Below are positions 38,311 through 47,192 of a DNA stretch of 64,000 nucleotides, piece by piece. Source of the DNA: Ardenticatenaceae bacterium (lineage in GTDB: Bacteria; Chloroflexota; Anaerolineae; Promineifilales; Promineifilaceae); assembly GCA_020634395.1 (NCBI GenBank), contig JACKBU010000010.1, positions 1 through 64,000 of the forward strand, written 5' to 3'. Under the pieces are notes generated by a model. That model ran no database searches and was not told the origin of the DNA. It saw only the letters and a list, made by a program, of their open reading frames with translations. Numbering within the stretch: the first letter of the stretch is position 1; each line of letters begins with the position of its first letter. A program made the position numbers and the translations under genes.

Positions 38311-39428
38311 ATGGCAAAGGCAAAGCCACGTATGACTTGGCCGGACGGTGGCTGACAGGTTGCACTTTCGAGTCGCGCACGGTGTTCCTCATCCAAGAAC
38401 CGCAGGAGGGCGTTATTGGTAAATCCTTGCGCACGGCCGTCACAGTACACTTCTTGTGCTGCTTCATACGCACCTGCTTGCACCAACACCGACAACAGCC
38501 GACGATAGTAATCAGGCCGGTCTTTAACCCGGTTGTCTATTGCCTGCTGAAGCCAAACATGTAGAGTCCGGCTCTGGCGGAGCTGCTGCTCCAGTTCTGC
38601 TTGCTGCAAGTTCGCCCACGGATGGACAGGATTCACACTCAGGGCCATCAAGTTGTAGCGCATGGCAGTTTCCAATTCTCCTAACGCACGAAAGGCATTA
38701 GCAACACCAAATGTTAACTCAAAGTCTTGAGGAAGTTGAGCGGCAGCCAAACGAGCCAGTTGTGCTGTCCTTGCCTCACCGAAGTCGGGATCCAGTTGCA
38801 TTAGGCGAAACCCGTATCTTAGAACATAAAGATTGTCCGGTGCCTGGGCCACAGATTCGTCATAAAGCTGCAGTGCTTCTTCATGTGAGCCTCCCGAATG
38901 CCAGATTGCCAGAGCGAGGGCGGCTTTGGCCACTTCGTTGGCAGGATTGGCGCTATAAACGGCCGTAAAAGCTTCACGGGCCGTGTCCCACGCTTCAGCG
39001 TCGAACAGGCGAAAACTTGCTACCTCCGAAACTCCCAGCGTATACGGATCCAGGGCAAGCGCCTGAGCCAAAATCCTGTTCTCTGCTTCTCTATCTGGCA
39101 TGGGGTTTACCTTTATCCAGTTTAACAACATTGCGGCCGCATACTCGGGCGCTTGCTGCCACTCGGACGCGGCTTGATCCGGCTTTCCGACCATCCACAT
39201 ACTTTTGCCCTTTAGCCAAACAAGAACTTTGTGGGAGTGGGAGTTTGGGGATGAGAACTTCTCCAGAGGATAACCACACTGTGCCCGTAGCCCGCCATCG
39301 GCGTGCAAAACATCTAAACTAAGGCATAGGTGCCCTAGCCAAAGCGTGCTGCGGGTTACGAGCAATAGCAAAACGGCCGTAACCATTACTACCCATTTAG
39401 CTTTAGGATACGGGCCAGCGCCAAGCAT
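38298..39428 (-). CDS. Membrane-anchored TPR-like protein of the polysaccharide cluster
   Basis: 376 residues: one N-terminal membrane helix (about 12-33), then several helix pairs with TPR character (AEAWDTAREAFTAVYSANPA; HSGGSHEEALQLYDESVAQA; FRALGELETAMRYNLMALSV; VLVQAGAYEAAQEVYCDG). Repeats are degenerate. No enzyme motif. Such proteins often scaffold or regulate polysaccharide assembly; some are C-terminal halves of Wzy-type proteins encoded separately. Overlaps the neighbouring genes on both sides (13 and 26 bases), so it is tightly embedded in the operon. Exact role unknown. Confidence 0.75.
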   Translation of the reverse strand: MLGAGPYPKAKWVVMVTAVLLLLVTRSTLWLGHLCLSLDVLHADGGLRAQCGYPLEKFSSPNSHSHKVLVWLKGKSMWMVGKPDQAASEWQQAPEYAAAMLLNWIKVNPMPDREAENRILAQALALDPYTLGVSEVASFRLFDAEAWDTAREAFTAVYSANPANEVAKAALALAIWHSGGSHEEALQLYDESVAQAPDNLYVLRYGFRLMQLDPDFGEARTAQLARLAAAQLPQDFELTFGVANAFRALGELETAMRYNLMALSVNPVHPWANLQQAELEQQLRQSRTLHVWLQQAIDNRVKDRPDYYRRLLSVLVQAGAYEAAQEVYCDGRAQGFTNNALLRFLDEEHRARLESATCQPPSGQVIRGFAFAIWNE

Positions 39429-40278
39429 GTTCAGCCTTTGTCACGGTGAATTCCGTGCGAGATAGAAACGGTTCTGCGGTGTAGATAGCATAGTTTAAGG
39501 GCAATTCCTGTCGATAGGCGCCACTAAAATACTTTTCTATCAGCCGCAGAACGTTGAGCGGATACTTGAGTGTTCGGAAGGTAATGGGAAGCGAGTGAAC
39601 CAATCGCATCTTTTCGTGGGCAGCATTTTGATCGTTAGAAAGATTGTGACCTGTAAAGGTAAAGGCGCTCAGGTACTTTTTCAGGTGAACGGCCTTGAAC
39701 CCGGCTTGGAGCAGTCTCAGCACAAAGTCAAAATCACCAATAATTTTGTATTGGGGGTCGAATAGATACCCGGCTGCAATAACTCTCCGACGCAGGAACA
39801 TGGTACAGCTGAGAACATAGAGGTGTGACGTGGCGATAAACGGACGTCTCGGCGTGTAACCCTTTCGATACCCGATAAAAGAGCCATCAGGCCGAATCAA
39901 CAGAGCATCACCAAAAATCACATCTACGTTTGGGTGCGCATCGAAATACGCTTTCACATAAGCCAGCGTTCCCGGCAAATATTGTTCGTCACAGTTCAAA
40001 TAAGAAACGAAGCGCGCTCCAGCCGCTCTCCATCCCTTATTCACCGCATCGTACATTCCTTCGTCTGGCTCGATAATCTTGACAATCTCGGATTTGCTGT
40101 TTAGCCAAGCGGCCGTGCCGTCTGAAGATTCGCAGTCAACGACAATATGCTCAAATGATGCCCCCTGCTGATCTTGAACCGAAGCACAACAGCGCTTCAG
40201 GTATGACAGCATATTGAAACTAGGTGTAGTAATGGAAAAGTCTACTTCTTCCACTTTGCCGTTATCCGTTTTTATCAT
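39403..40278 (-). CDS. GT2-type glycosyltransferase
   Basis: 291 residues, GT-A fold: VDFSITTPSFNMLSYLKRC (13-31), HIVVDCESSDGTAAWL (about 45-60), nucleotide/metal site in SYLNCDEQYLPG (about 92-103; the usual D-x-D is N-C-D), and a late IGDFDFVLRLLQAGF. Transfers a sugar from a nucleotide donor to lipid-linked glycan. Starts 14 bases after the acetyltransferase stop and overlaps the TPR gene by 26 bases. Acceptor and linkage unknown. Confidence 0.9.
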   Translation of the reverse strand: MIKTDNGKVEEVDFSITTPSFNMLSYLKRCCASVQDQQGASFEHIVVDCESSDGTAAWLNSKSEIVKIIEPDEGMYDAVNKGWRAAGARFVSYLNCDEQYLPGTLAYVKAYFDAHPNVDVIFGDALLIRPDGSFIGYRKGYTPRRPFIATSHLYVLSCTMFLRRRVIAAGYLFDPQYKIIGDFDFVLRLLQAGFKAVHLKKYLSAFTFTGHNLSNDQNAAHEKMRLVHSLPITFRTLKYPLNVLRLIEKYFSGAYRQELPLNYAIYTAEPFLSRTEFTVTKAEHAWRWPVS

Positions 40279-40292
40279 CCCATCTACTTGGC

Positions 40293-40844
40293 CTAAATCA
40301 TGGGTAGGTGCTGTGCTATTGTGTATTGTAGATTCTTAGAACGTTCCCCGATTTTTTTAGCCGGTACACCGCCCACGATCGTATAAGGCTCAACATCTTT
40401 CGTTACCACTGCACCGGCGGCTACCACAGCTCCCTCTCCTATCGTCACGCCAGGCAGTATCGTCACGCGGGCACTGCACCACACGTGATCCTGAATGTAA
40501 ACCGGCTCCCGCCGCACGACAAAGTCTCCAGAATTAACCACATGTTCGGCCGTCCATATCCATACTCCGGTGCTAAAGTTGACGTTGTTACCAATTAGCA
40601 GGCCACCACGGCCGTCAAGTATGGCTCCATGACCAATACTTGTGCCCGTCCCGATCTGTATATTGGAAGGACTGCGAATTTCTGTACCCATATAGATATG
40701 AGATTTATTGCCAATGCGCACTCCAAATAATCTGTAAACCCACCGCCGCAGGTTGTAAGAGGGCACATAACCAACAATTTTCAAAAACAAAAATCCAACT
40801 GAATAGTACCAAAGCCTCAAAGAACCTTTGAAAATTCTAGACAT
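40293..40844 (-). CDS. Left-handed beta-helix O-acetyltransferase
   Basis: 183 residues. Hexapeptide repeats occupy most of the protein: IGNKSHIYMGTEIRSPSNI, IGTGTSIGHGAILDGRGGL, IGNNVNFSTG, and ILPGVTIGEGAVVAAGAVV. The catalytic-type His lies in the AEHVVNSGDF region (near 111). The end is typical (KDVEPYTIVGGVPAKKIGER). Family: WcaF/LacA/NodL-like, putting an acetyl group on a sugar of the surface polymer. ATG follows AGAGGC. Part of the leftward cluster between Wzy-like and GT2 genes. Confidence 0.9.
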   Translation of the reverse strand: MSRIFKGSLRLWYYSVGFLFLKIVGYVPSYNLRRWVYRLFGVRIGNKSHIYMGTEIRSPSNIQIGTGTSIGHGAILDGRGGLLIGNNVNFSTGVWIWTAEHVVNSGDFVVRREPVYIQDHVWCSARVTILPGVTIGEGAVVAAGAVVTKDVEPYTIVGGVPAKKIGERSKNLQYTIAQHLPMI

Positions 40845-40862
40845 ATTGCCTCTAAACTGTCC

Positions 40863-42176
40863 TCATCCTACAGGGCTTGAAACAATTACTTGATGCCTTA
40901 ATCTATTGGCTGCGCTGAAGCGCGCCACACGATGTCCGAAAGCGAGCATAAACCAGAAGATAAGCGCAATTTCGGGAGTATTTAAGATCGAATTAAAAAG
41001 CGACATAATGATAAATGCGGACAGAGAAACCAATACCCACGACGCAATTGCAGCAGACCTAATGTCATTGGGAATAGTAATATGCCGGGTTTTAATCATG
41101 AGGAAACTGGTGCGTAAAAACACACCAACAAAGAGGAACATTCCCAAAAGCCCACCTTGAGCCAATATATCCAGCCAGTCGCTATGTGTGGGCACCGTCG
41201 CGCTGTTAAACAAGCTCTTAAATGTATAGACAGTTTCGCCCGTAAATAACTGTCCATAAAAGGGAGAAGCAAGAAACTGCTCAAAACGATACTGGTAGAT
41301 AATCATCCTAAAGGTCGTATTACCAGTCGAAAACCCCGCAAACTGTGTTTGTAAAAGCCAATAACCGATAAGTGCTCCTGTAGCAACAACGCCAGCCGCA
41401 AACGTAAACCCTATAATGTTATAGATAGAGACTTTTCTTAGCGATTTTTTGGGAAAAAGATAGAACCCGACGACGATGGTTATGAAGGCGATCACGGCCG
41501 TATTCTTAAACGTAAAAAATATTAACATCCCTAAAAAGGTTAACAACAAAAACCGGGGCCATTTAGAAGTCACATAAAAAAACAGAACAAACCCCATCAG
41601 CAATATTAAGATCGTATTCGGTTGCGACTTAGATCCAATAAGGACCACATTTCGGAAAACATCAATCGTCGCCAACATTGTCACAAAGACAAAAGTGGAA
41701 ACCAGCCAACTCTGAACCTGGCGCCAGTAGACATCAGGCACCCTCAACAGTACAAAATAAACCGCGAAAAAAGCCAGTAGCATAAACGATTGCGTAAAAT
41801 AAGAAGACGGGAGCGCTAAAACAAATCGTGCATAAACGGCACCCGGTATACTTAGCAGAGTCAAAACAGTCAAATACCAGTTTGCCTTAAGCGTCAGATG
41901 AAAATTACGGACCAAGTGATTCGGCCTCAGGGTAATAGAAAAAACAACGGCCGCCAGTAACATGGGCAAAAACGATAGAAAACGCAGAACTGAACCGCTA
42001 CCTGCAAATTTCCTCCACGGCAGCAAAGTGGAAGCTGATAGACCAGCAAAAATCAAACTGGTAATCACTAATGCAACCGGCAAAAACAAGGACAACGCAT
42101 CTACGTAACCGCCGCGACCTGTAACTGGTACTACTTCGGGCAATGTCTTAGATCTTCTTGAAACCATATCTGTCAT
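40863..42176 (-). CDS. Wzy-like polysaccharide polymerase (O-antigen ligase family)
   Basis: 437 residues with about 11-12 membrane helices. Outer loop contains FEQFLASPFYGQLFTGETVY and VPTHSDWLDILAQGGLLGM; THSDW is the conserved His-containing spot of O-antigen ligase-type proteins. Probable polymerase of the repeating unit, given the flippase and Wzz-like genes upstream. Second protein of this kind in the cluster (the other is 34079-35434); one may polymerise and the other ligate. Region is AT-rich, with one ACGGCCGT octamer (near 41491). Confidence 0.82.
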   Translation of the reverse strand: MTDMVSRRSKTLPEVVPVTGRGGYVDALSLFLPVALVITSLIFAGLSASTLLPWRKFAGSGSVLRFLSFLPMLLAAVVFSITLRPNHLVRNFHLTLKANWYLTVLTLLSIPGAVYARFVLALPSSYFTQSFMLLAFFAVYFVLLRVPDVYWRQVQSWLVSTFVFVTMLATIDVFRNVVLIGSKSQPNTILILLMGFVLFFYVTSKWPRFLLLTFLGMLIFFTFKNTAVIAFITIVVGFYLFPKKSLRKVSIYNIIGFTFAAGVVATGALIGYWLLQTQFAGFSTGNTTFRMIIYQYRFEQFLASPFYGQLFTGETVYTFKSLFNSATVPTHSDWLDILAQGGLLGMFLFVGVFLRTSFLMIKTRHITIPNDIRSAAIASWVLVSLSAFIIMSLFNSILNTPEIALIFWFMLAFGHRVARFSAANRLRHQVIVSSPVG

Positions 42177-42188
42177 GCGCTTACCAAA

Positions 42189-42998
42189 TCAACGTCTAAA
42201 CCTTTCCCGAAGGGACAACCCTTTTCCTTTTATGGGGACGACGACTTTATTTAAAGCTTTAATCATATAAATAATCGCAGGACTAACAGAAACTCCATAC
42301 TCATAATTCTCAGAAGTCCGCAGTTTATCCTTGACTAGTGCCTCAACCACACCTACTTGAAACTTCGTAAGGGTATTTGCCCACTGTCCCACATCCCCGG
42401 AATGAATGTGATTACGATGAAACAGCAACTCCGAATCCATCATATTGACTGAATCTTCGTCCTGGGTTTCTAGCTGTTTGACTTTAGCAATTTGTCGCTC
42501 AAGGGCATATTTGCTCGCAATATGTGCGGCTTCCACTTCACCCAATGGAACATTCAAATAACTGGCGATCCGGAGAACTTCTTGTTTCAAGTTAGCAACC
42601 ATTTCTTCATACCTAGAAATCAGTATGCCGGTTTGAGCGGTCCAGTTCCTGTGGTTTTCCAGCACTAACTCAATAAATGGTGTGGTGAGCAGAATATACC
42701 AGAACGATTTATTCCTTTTATTCATCAGCGAGACAGTGACATCACGAATATCCCTATGAACATAAATCGCTTTGGCTTCGCCACCTATGATCATTTCGCC
42801 AATTCCATCAATGTAAGCGTGAGTCTTGGCAACAATGTTACGGCTTTCCTGTTCATATCTCTTATGGAGCATCGGAAAATCTTCAGTTTCGATCCAGCCC
42901 AGTGCATAGCCGGTGCCACTGGTTTCTACAATATCTTTCGTAATCTGGTACTGCAAAGTAGACCCAGATCGCATCATCCCACAGCAGAATATCCACAT
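42189..42998 (-). CDS. Sulfotransferase-like protein
   Basis: 269 residues. The 5'-phosphosulfate loop is at the extreme N terminus, MWIFCCGMMRSGSTLQYQ (RSGST type), and the 3'-phosphate region is AIYVHRDIRDVTVSLMNK (about 96-113), with RYEEMVAN later as the usual R-x-E-D/E-L variant. Family: PAPS-dependent carbohydrate sulfotransferase, different subgroup from 37477-38310. ATG follows AGGAT. Position between polymerase and flippase supports action on the surface polymer or its repeat unit. Confidence 0.82.
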   Translation of the reverse strand: MWIFCCGMMRSGSTLQYQITKDIVETSGTGYALGWIETEDFPMLHKRYEQESRNIVAKTHAYIDGIGEMIIGGEAKAIYVHRDIRDVTVSLMNKRNKSFWYILLTTPFIELVLENHRNWTAQTGILISRYEEMVANLKQEVLRIASYLNVPLGEVEAAHIASKYALERQIAKVKQLETQDEDSVNMMDSELLFHRNHIHSGDVGQWANTLTKFQVGVVEALVKDKLRTSENYEYGVSVSPAIIYMIKALNKVVVPIKGKGLSLRERFRR

Positions 42999-43119
42999 TG
43001 TAGTAATCCTATCAACACAAATACATTATGCTTGCAATTTGGTTTTCGATTGGCACGATACAATATTTTCAAAAACCCCATCAGGTACGGTATATCCATT
43101 CAATTTTTTCGATCTACAC

Positions 43120-44622
43120 TCAATTCACGTGCGTAGGCTTAGGCAAAAATATATTTTTCAGCCCTTGGGAGAGTTTTGATATATACGCCAGTAAATTGAT
43201 CTGTTGCGTGTTTATTAGCCAGCCAAGTAGGATGAAATCTCCAACTAATGCCACAACTGCCTGAATGATCACTCTGTCTACTGTCAAAATTCCAACAAAT
43301 ATGACAGTGCTAAACCAGACCAGTGGAAATATTATCCATCTAATCCAAGATTGGTTCACAATACCTACTCGTTTCATACCCCATACAACCATTAACCATG
43401 TGACGAGGTTACCCACATTACCTATCACTGCTCCCATCAAACCATAATAGCGGCTCCCTATGGCAATTAATAAGAGAGACAAAAGAGCGCCGCTTATCTG
43501 GATTGCTGCACATATATGGGCTGCTTTTGTACTCATTAGTGTGAAATAACCGACGGCATTCAACGTGTATAGCGCATATATGATGGCGGCTATGCGCAGA
43601 CCCCAAACGGCTCCTTCGGGAATGACATCAGAGATCATAATTTGCATGATAATGTTAGCGAACATAAAGACTGAGATTCCGGCACCCAAAGAAACAACCA
43701 CATTTAGCTGTAGTGCTTTCTTGACCAAGACAATCATTGGCTGCCGGTCGGGGGTCTCATCGGAATACATCTTGCTTAGCGTTGGCAAGAGCGGTTGAAT
43801 AGGCAAGACTGAAACGAAATTGATTTTTTTGGCTACAGTAGTGATAACGGCATAAACCCCTAGAATTGTTGGTCCCAGAATAGCACCTACAATTACTCGA
43901 TCAAACTGTGTGAAAAGTGCTCCACTTAAGGTGGAAATCCACGTTAAACCGCTGTATCTTGCCACATCGCGAGCCCTTCTGTAATTCCAATGAGGCCGGA
44001 CTTTTTGGTAGCGTAGCAACCACCAGACAAATATAGTATGTAGCAGCAACATGATCAGTCCGGCAACAGCATACCATTTCATAAATGCTACAGTGCGCCC
44101 CCCTATCCAAGCTACTATCAGCAAGCCGACATTAGTGAGAATTGCTTCTAGTCCAACCAGTAAGTTAATAATGCCATAGCGTTGATGCGCCTGTTCAACA
44201 CCTACGAATACTCTTTGCATCAGCTGAAACCAAATCACCAAGCTCCCAACTTGAAGAGCAAGTAGGATGGCATACCTTTCAGCTGGTTCCAATCTTGGTA
44301 AAAGGTTAGCAATGATAGGGGAGCCAAAGTATAAAACGGTAGCAGCAAACGTAGCTAACACAAACATTCCACCAACAACTACAGTGAGTGTTTGGGATAG
44401 CGCAATAGAGTTGTTTTCTCTGAGATTCTGGGAAACAAAGACGGTTGTGGATATAGACAGGCCAGCTTCTACAAGCTGAACAAACCCCAGCACTGCAGAA
44501 GCCAAAACCCAGACACCATATTCTTGTAAGCCTATAATGCGAATGAGGAACGGGATTACAAGAATCGAAATCAGCATCCGCACAATGCCCCCAAGGGCAT
44601 TGTAAAAGCCATTTTTTAACAC
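43120..44622 (-). CDS. Polysaccharide flippase (Wzx/MATE-like)
   Basis: About 500 residues, some 14 membrane helices, start NGFYNALGGIVRMLISILVI as usual for the oligosaccharide flippase family. Moves the lipid-linked repeat unit across the membrane for the Wzy-type polymerase. An open frame extends to GTG 44673, but the GTG at 44622 has AAGAAGAG upstream, begins right at the conserved region and avoids overlap with the Wzz-like gene (stop at 44645), so it was preferred. The gene is clearly AT-richer than the window average and has no ACGGCCGT octamer, as does the sulfotransferase beside it. Confidence 0.88.
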   Translation of the reverse strand: MLKNGFYNALGGIVRMLISILVIPFLIRIIGLQEYGVWVLASAVLGFVQLVEAGLSISTTVFVSQNLRENNSIALSQTLTVVVGGMFVLATFAATVLYFGSPIIANLLPRLEPAERYAILLALQVGSLVIWFQLMQRVFVGVEQAHQRYGIINLLVGLEAILTNVGLLIVAWIGGRTVAFMKWYAVAGLIMLLLHTIFVWWLLRYQKVRPHWNYRRARDVARYSGLTWISTLSGALFTQFDRVIVGAILGPTILGVYAVITTVAKKINFVSVLPIQPLLPTLSKMYSDETPDRQPMIVLVKKALQLNVVVSLGAGISVFMFANIIMQIMISDVIPEGAVWGLRIAAIIYALYTLNAVGYFTLMSTKAAHICAAIQISGALLSLLLIAIGSRYYGLMGAVIGNVGNLVTWLMVVWGMKRVGIVNQSWIRWIIFPLVWFSTVIFVGILTVDRVIIQAVVALVGDFILLGWLINTQQINLLAYISKLSQGLKNIFLPKPTHVN

Positions 44623-44644
44623 AAAAGTCTCTTCTTTATCAAGG

Positions 44645-45895
44645 CTATTCTCTATCGGGCGGGGAAATAACACCTTTTGGCGCTTGCCACCAGCATACGG
44701 CTATTACTACAAATATCGCTATAACGCTCCCAACTATAGCAGCCGCAATAGTGATCAAGATGCGGCTAAGGCGTGTAGGCTCTTGCGGCACGGCCGTTTT
44801 GCTGGCCAACCGTACACCGCTGCTCGTATCTTGCGAGGTAATCCGTTCTTCTTCCACTTTGCGCGCCAGGGCCGTGTACGTTTCCTCAGCCACCGTGTAC
44901 TTGCGGTTGAGCTGATTGCTTTCGGTGTCTGTCTCTTGTTTTTGCTGCTGCAAGGCCAGGATTTGCGGCTCCAGCAGCGCCAGTTCGGCGTCGATTGTCT
45001 CAATCCGCGCCGTTAACGTCTCTACCAACCCATCCAGAAAAGCAATTTGTTCCGCGCGGTCAGCGGAAGGCAGAGAAACGGCCGTATCCACCTGCAACTG
45101 TAAAGGTGTTGTCTCATCGACTCCAAAGGCTTTCAGCTGCAGCAGCAGCGCCGTCAGTTGATCGGCCAGCGTAATGGTATCCACGTCCGAATTCTGCCCT
45201 AACTGGTCCCGCAGCGCCTGCACGTCGCCCGCCAAAAAGTTCAACTTCTGCTTATTGGTCAGATAATCGGCCTGAATGTTTTGCAGGGCAGTCAGCTGGT
45301 TATTGACGGTGCTGCCCAGGTTTCGCGCCTGGAACTCAATCAAAGCCTGTTCGGCCTGGCTCAGTTCCTGCGCCGCGCTGGCCTGCTGGCTTTCAAAATA
45401 GGCCAGCTGATCACCGCCCAGGTTGCCAAACACCTCATTGGCCCGCACCACAAACAGTTCCGCCCACTGGTTGGCGACATCGGCCGTGATTTGGGGGTCA
45501 CGATAAGTGACGGTCAGGCGCAGGATGCTGGGATCGGCGCCGGCGCCAGCTTCAGTTATCCGGCGCAGTTTTTCCAGGGAGTTAATTTCGGGAGCAAAAG
45601 AAGATACTTCGTTCAGAAGCTCTTGCAAGATCTCGTCACTGGTGGCCAGTTCAGGGTACGCTTTCAGAGGCTGGGTTTCGGCGACGGCTTCAAAACGAGG
45701 GTCAAACTGGACCAACTGCCCAGGCTGCGTCACGGCAACCAGCGTCGTGGCTTCGTAGGTTGGCGGCAACAGCGAAGCGGCGATGAAGGCAATAACAGCG
45801 GCCAACACCCCGGCGCCGACAATCCACTTCCAATTCTTAATAAGGGCTTCCACGTACGGCCGTAAATCAATCTCGTCTTCCAACTCTTCCTCCAC
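44645..45895 (-). CDS. Wzz/chain-length-determinant-like protein
   Basis: 416 residues. Two membrane helices flank an extracellular coiled coil: first helix about 22-44 after LRPYVEALIKNWKWIVGAG, last about 375-400 (ILITIAAAIVGSVIAIFVVI). The middle (about 150-350) is rich in Gln, Leu, Ala and Glu heptads. The Wzz pattern of a P-P-T-Y-E stretch after helix one is present (LLPPTYEATTLVAV). Controls polymer length with Wzy; no tyrosine-kinase domain is fused. The start is GTG 45895. First gene of the leftward surface-polysaccharide operon. GC-rich and octamer-bearing, unlike the flippase next to it. Confidence 0.88.
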   Translation of the reverse strand: MEEELEDEIDLRPYVEALIKNWKWIVGAGVLAAVIAFIAASLLPPTYEATTLVAVTQPGQLVQFDPRFEAVAETQPLKAYPELATSDEILQELLNEVSSFAPEINSLEKLRRITEAGAGADPSILRLTVTYRDPQITADVANQWAELFVVRANEVFGNLGGDQLAYFESQQASAAQELSQAEQALIEFQARNLGSTVNNQLTALQNIQADYLTNKQKLNFLAGDVQALRDQLGQNSDVDTITLADQLTALLLQLKAFGVDETTPLQLQVDTAVSLPSADRAEQIAFLDGLVETLTARIETIDAELALLEPQILALQQQKQETDTESNQLNRKYTVAEETYTALARKVEEERITSQDTSSGVRLASKTAVPQEPTRLSRILITIAAAIVGSVIAIFVVIAVCWWQAPKGVISPPDRE

Positions 45896-45984
45896 ATCTC
45901 ATAATGGGGCGAATGATACCCAAAGCAAAGCGGCAGAACAAACGGCCGTTCCGCCCCTCATACCTATACTGGAACGTAAAACCT

Positions 45985-46392
45985 TTAAACCAGCCCCCGC
46001 TCCGCAACTACCGCCGGGTAAATCGCCTGGGCAGCACGAAACAAATCGGCCAGGGCCGTCACCTTCCACACCGGCCCTTCAGGCTTCAGCTGGCCGCTGC
46101 CCAGCGCTTTGCTCAGGCGCAGATTACCCAACAAAATCTCGTGCAGGGCATCAGTGAGGATGGCCACGTCCAGGTCCACGGCCGTCTGGCCCGCCTCGCG
46201 GCCATACAGAATTTGCAACGGCCGTTCTCGCGCATTGAAGGTGATAACGGCCGTTGGCTCGGTGCAGCGCAGCCGGATCCGCAGCCGCGACTTTAACAAA
46301 GCCGCATCGGCATCCGCGTGCTGCGCGGCCATCCGGGCAAACAACAACTGCAGCGTTTCATAAAGCTGCTCTTCCGTAGCATAGACTGCCAT
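45985..46392 (-). CDS. SCP2-type lipid-binding protein
   Basis: 135-residue SCP2 domain: helix (YETLQLLFARMAAQHADADA), beta region (RLRIRLRCTEPTAVITF) and the ending LHEILLGNLRLSKALGSGQLKPEGP, which is the characteristic SCP2 C-terminal motif. Encoded 11 bases after the zinc-motif/repeat protein and likely in one operon with it, divergent from the phasin genes. It could carry acyl ligands to or from a granule; that is inferred from position. Confidence 0.8.
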   Translation of the reverse strand: MAVYATEEQLYETLQLLFARMAAQHADADAALLKSRLRIRLRCTEPTAVITFNARERPLQILYGREAGQTAVDLDVAILTDALHEILLGNLRLSKALGSGQLKPEGPVWKVTALADLFRAAQAIYPAVVAERGLV

Positions 46393-46403
46393 ATTATCGG
46401 GGA

Positions 46404-47084
46404 TTATTCCTCTTCGCCGGCGGCATCACCTTCGCCCACCAGGCGCTGCTTCAACTGCTCCGCCTGGAACTGCACAGAGTAGTTGAGCATGTAAAACATA
46501 CCTTTCCAGGTATCGGGATCCAACAAATCCTCCTTGCTGGCTCCCTCCAGGCTGTTCATCAAATCCTTGGCCACTTCCGGCGCAAAACGATCGACGTGGC
46601 TGCGCACAAAACGCAGCATCGCCTCCGGCTGCAGCGCTTCCGGCAGGCGTTGATTGACCCGCTCCCGCACCTGCCCTGCCTGGAAACGGGCCGAATACGC
46701 AAACATATAGGCCATGCCTTTCCACGTATCCAGGTCCGTCAGATCTTCCACCGTCATCCCTTCAAACCCTTCTAAAATGCCCAACTGCACGTCGGGCGAA
46801 AAACGGCTTAGATTTTCGCGTACCACGCCCACCAGCCGCAGGGGATAATCGGACATGGCCGGGTCTTTGGGCGCTTCTTTGGTCAGGGTTGTTTTTAGAT
46901 CGGCGACCAGCCCGTCCAGCTCGGTTACCAGATCCTGCAAGCGGGCGACGGAAGCCGTATTTTGGGCGACGGCCGTTGCCTGATCATGATGCAGATGGCA
47001 GTAGGCCGATCCCGGCCGGGCATAATTTTTGCACTGTGTCCCCGCTTTTGTTATCGCGGCACAACGCACCACGTTTTCACTCAT
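46404..47084 (-). CDS. Zinc-motif protein (DUF5763-like) with two ~60-residue repeats
   Basis: 226 residues. N terminus: a Cys/His cluster RCAAITKAGTQCKNYARPGS followed by YCHLH, a CX8CX10CX1H-type metal site like DUF5763. A coiled stretch follows (about 45-70). Then two similar blocks: VRENLSRFSPDVQLGILEGF to about 150, and VRSHVDRFAPEVAKDLMNSL to about 215. Both contain DTWKGM-x-YM and SxQFQA/SARFQA, so the protein arose by internal duplication. Acidic end EGDAAGEEE. ATG follows GGAGG; a promoter (TATAAT, 47117-47122) lies upstream. Function unknown; gene neighbours are phasins and PhaR. Confidence 0.8.
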   Translation of the reverse strand: MSENVVRCAAITKAGTQCKNYARPGSAYCHLHHDQATAVAQNTASVARLQDLVTELDGLVADLKTTLTKEAPKDPAMSDYPLRLVGVVRENLSRFSPDVQLGILEGFEGMTVEDLTDLDTWKGMAYMFAYSARFQAGQVRERVNQRLPEALQPEAMLRFVRSHVDRFAPEVAKDLMNSLEGASKEDLLDPDTWKGMFYMLNYSVQFQAEQLKQRLVGEGDAAGEEE

Positions 47085-47116
47085 TGCTCATATACCTCCC
47101 GAAAAGTTAAACACGT

Positions 47117-47145
47117 ATTATACCGTCCTCCCGGTTTTTTCCGAA
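47117..47145 (-). promoter_or_regulatory. Promoter of the zinc-motif/SCP2 operon
   Basis: Reading leftward: TTCGGA (47140-47145), 17-base spacer, TATAAT (47117-47122), about 27 bases before GGAGG. Divergent from the phasin promoter at 47193. Confidence 0.55.
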
Positions 47146-47192
47146 CCAACTGGTCGCCGTCCCGGAGGGCGACCGGCAGGGTCGTTTAGGTA

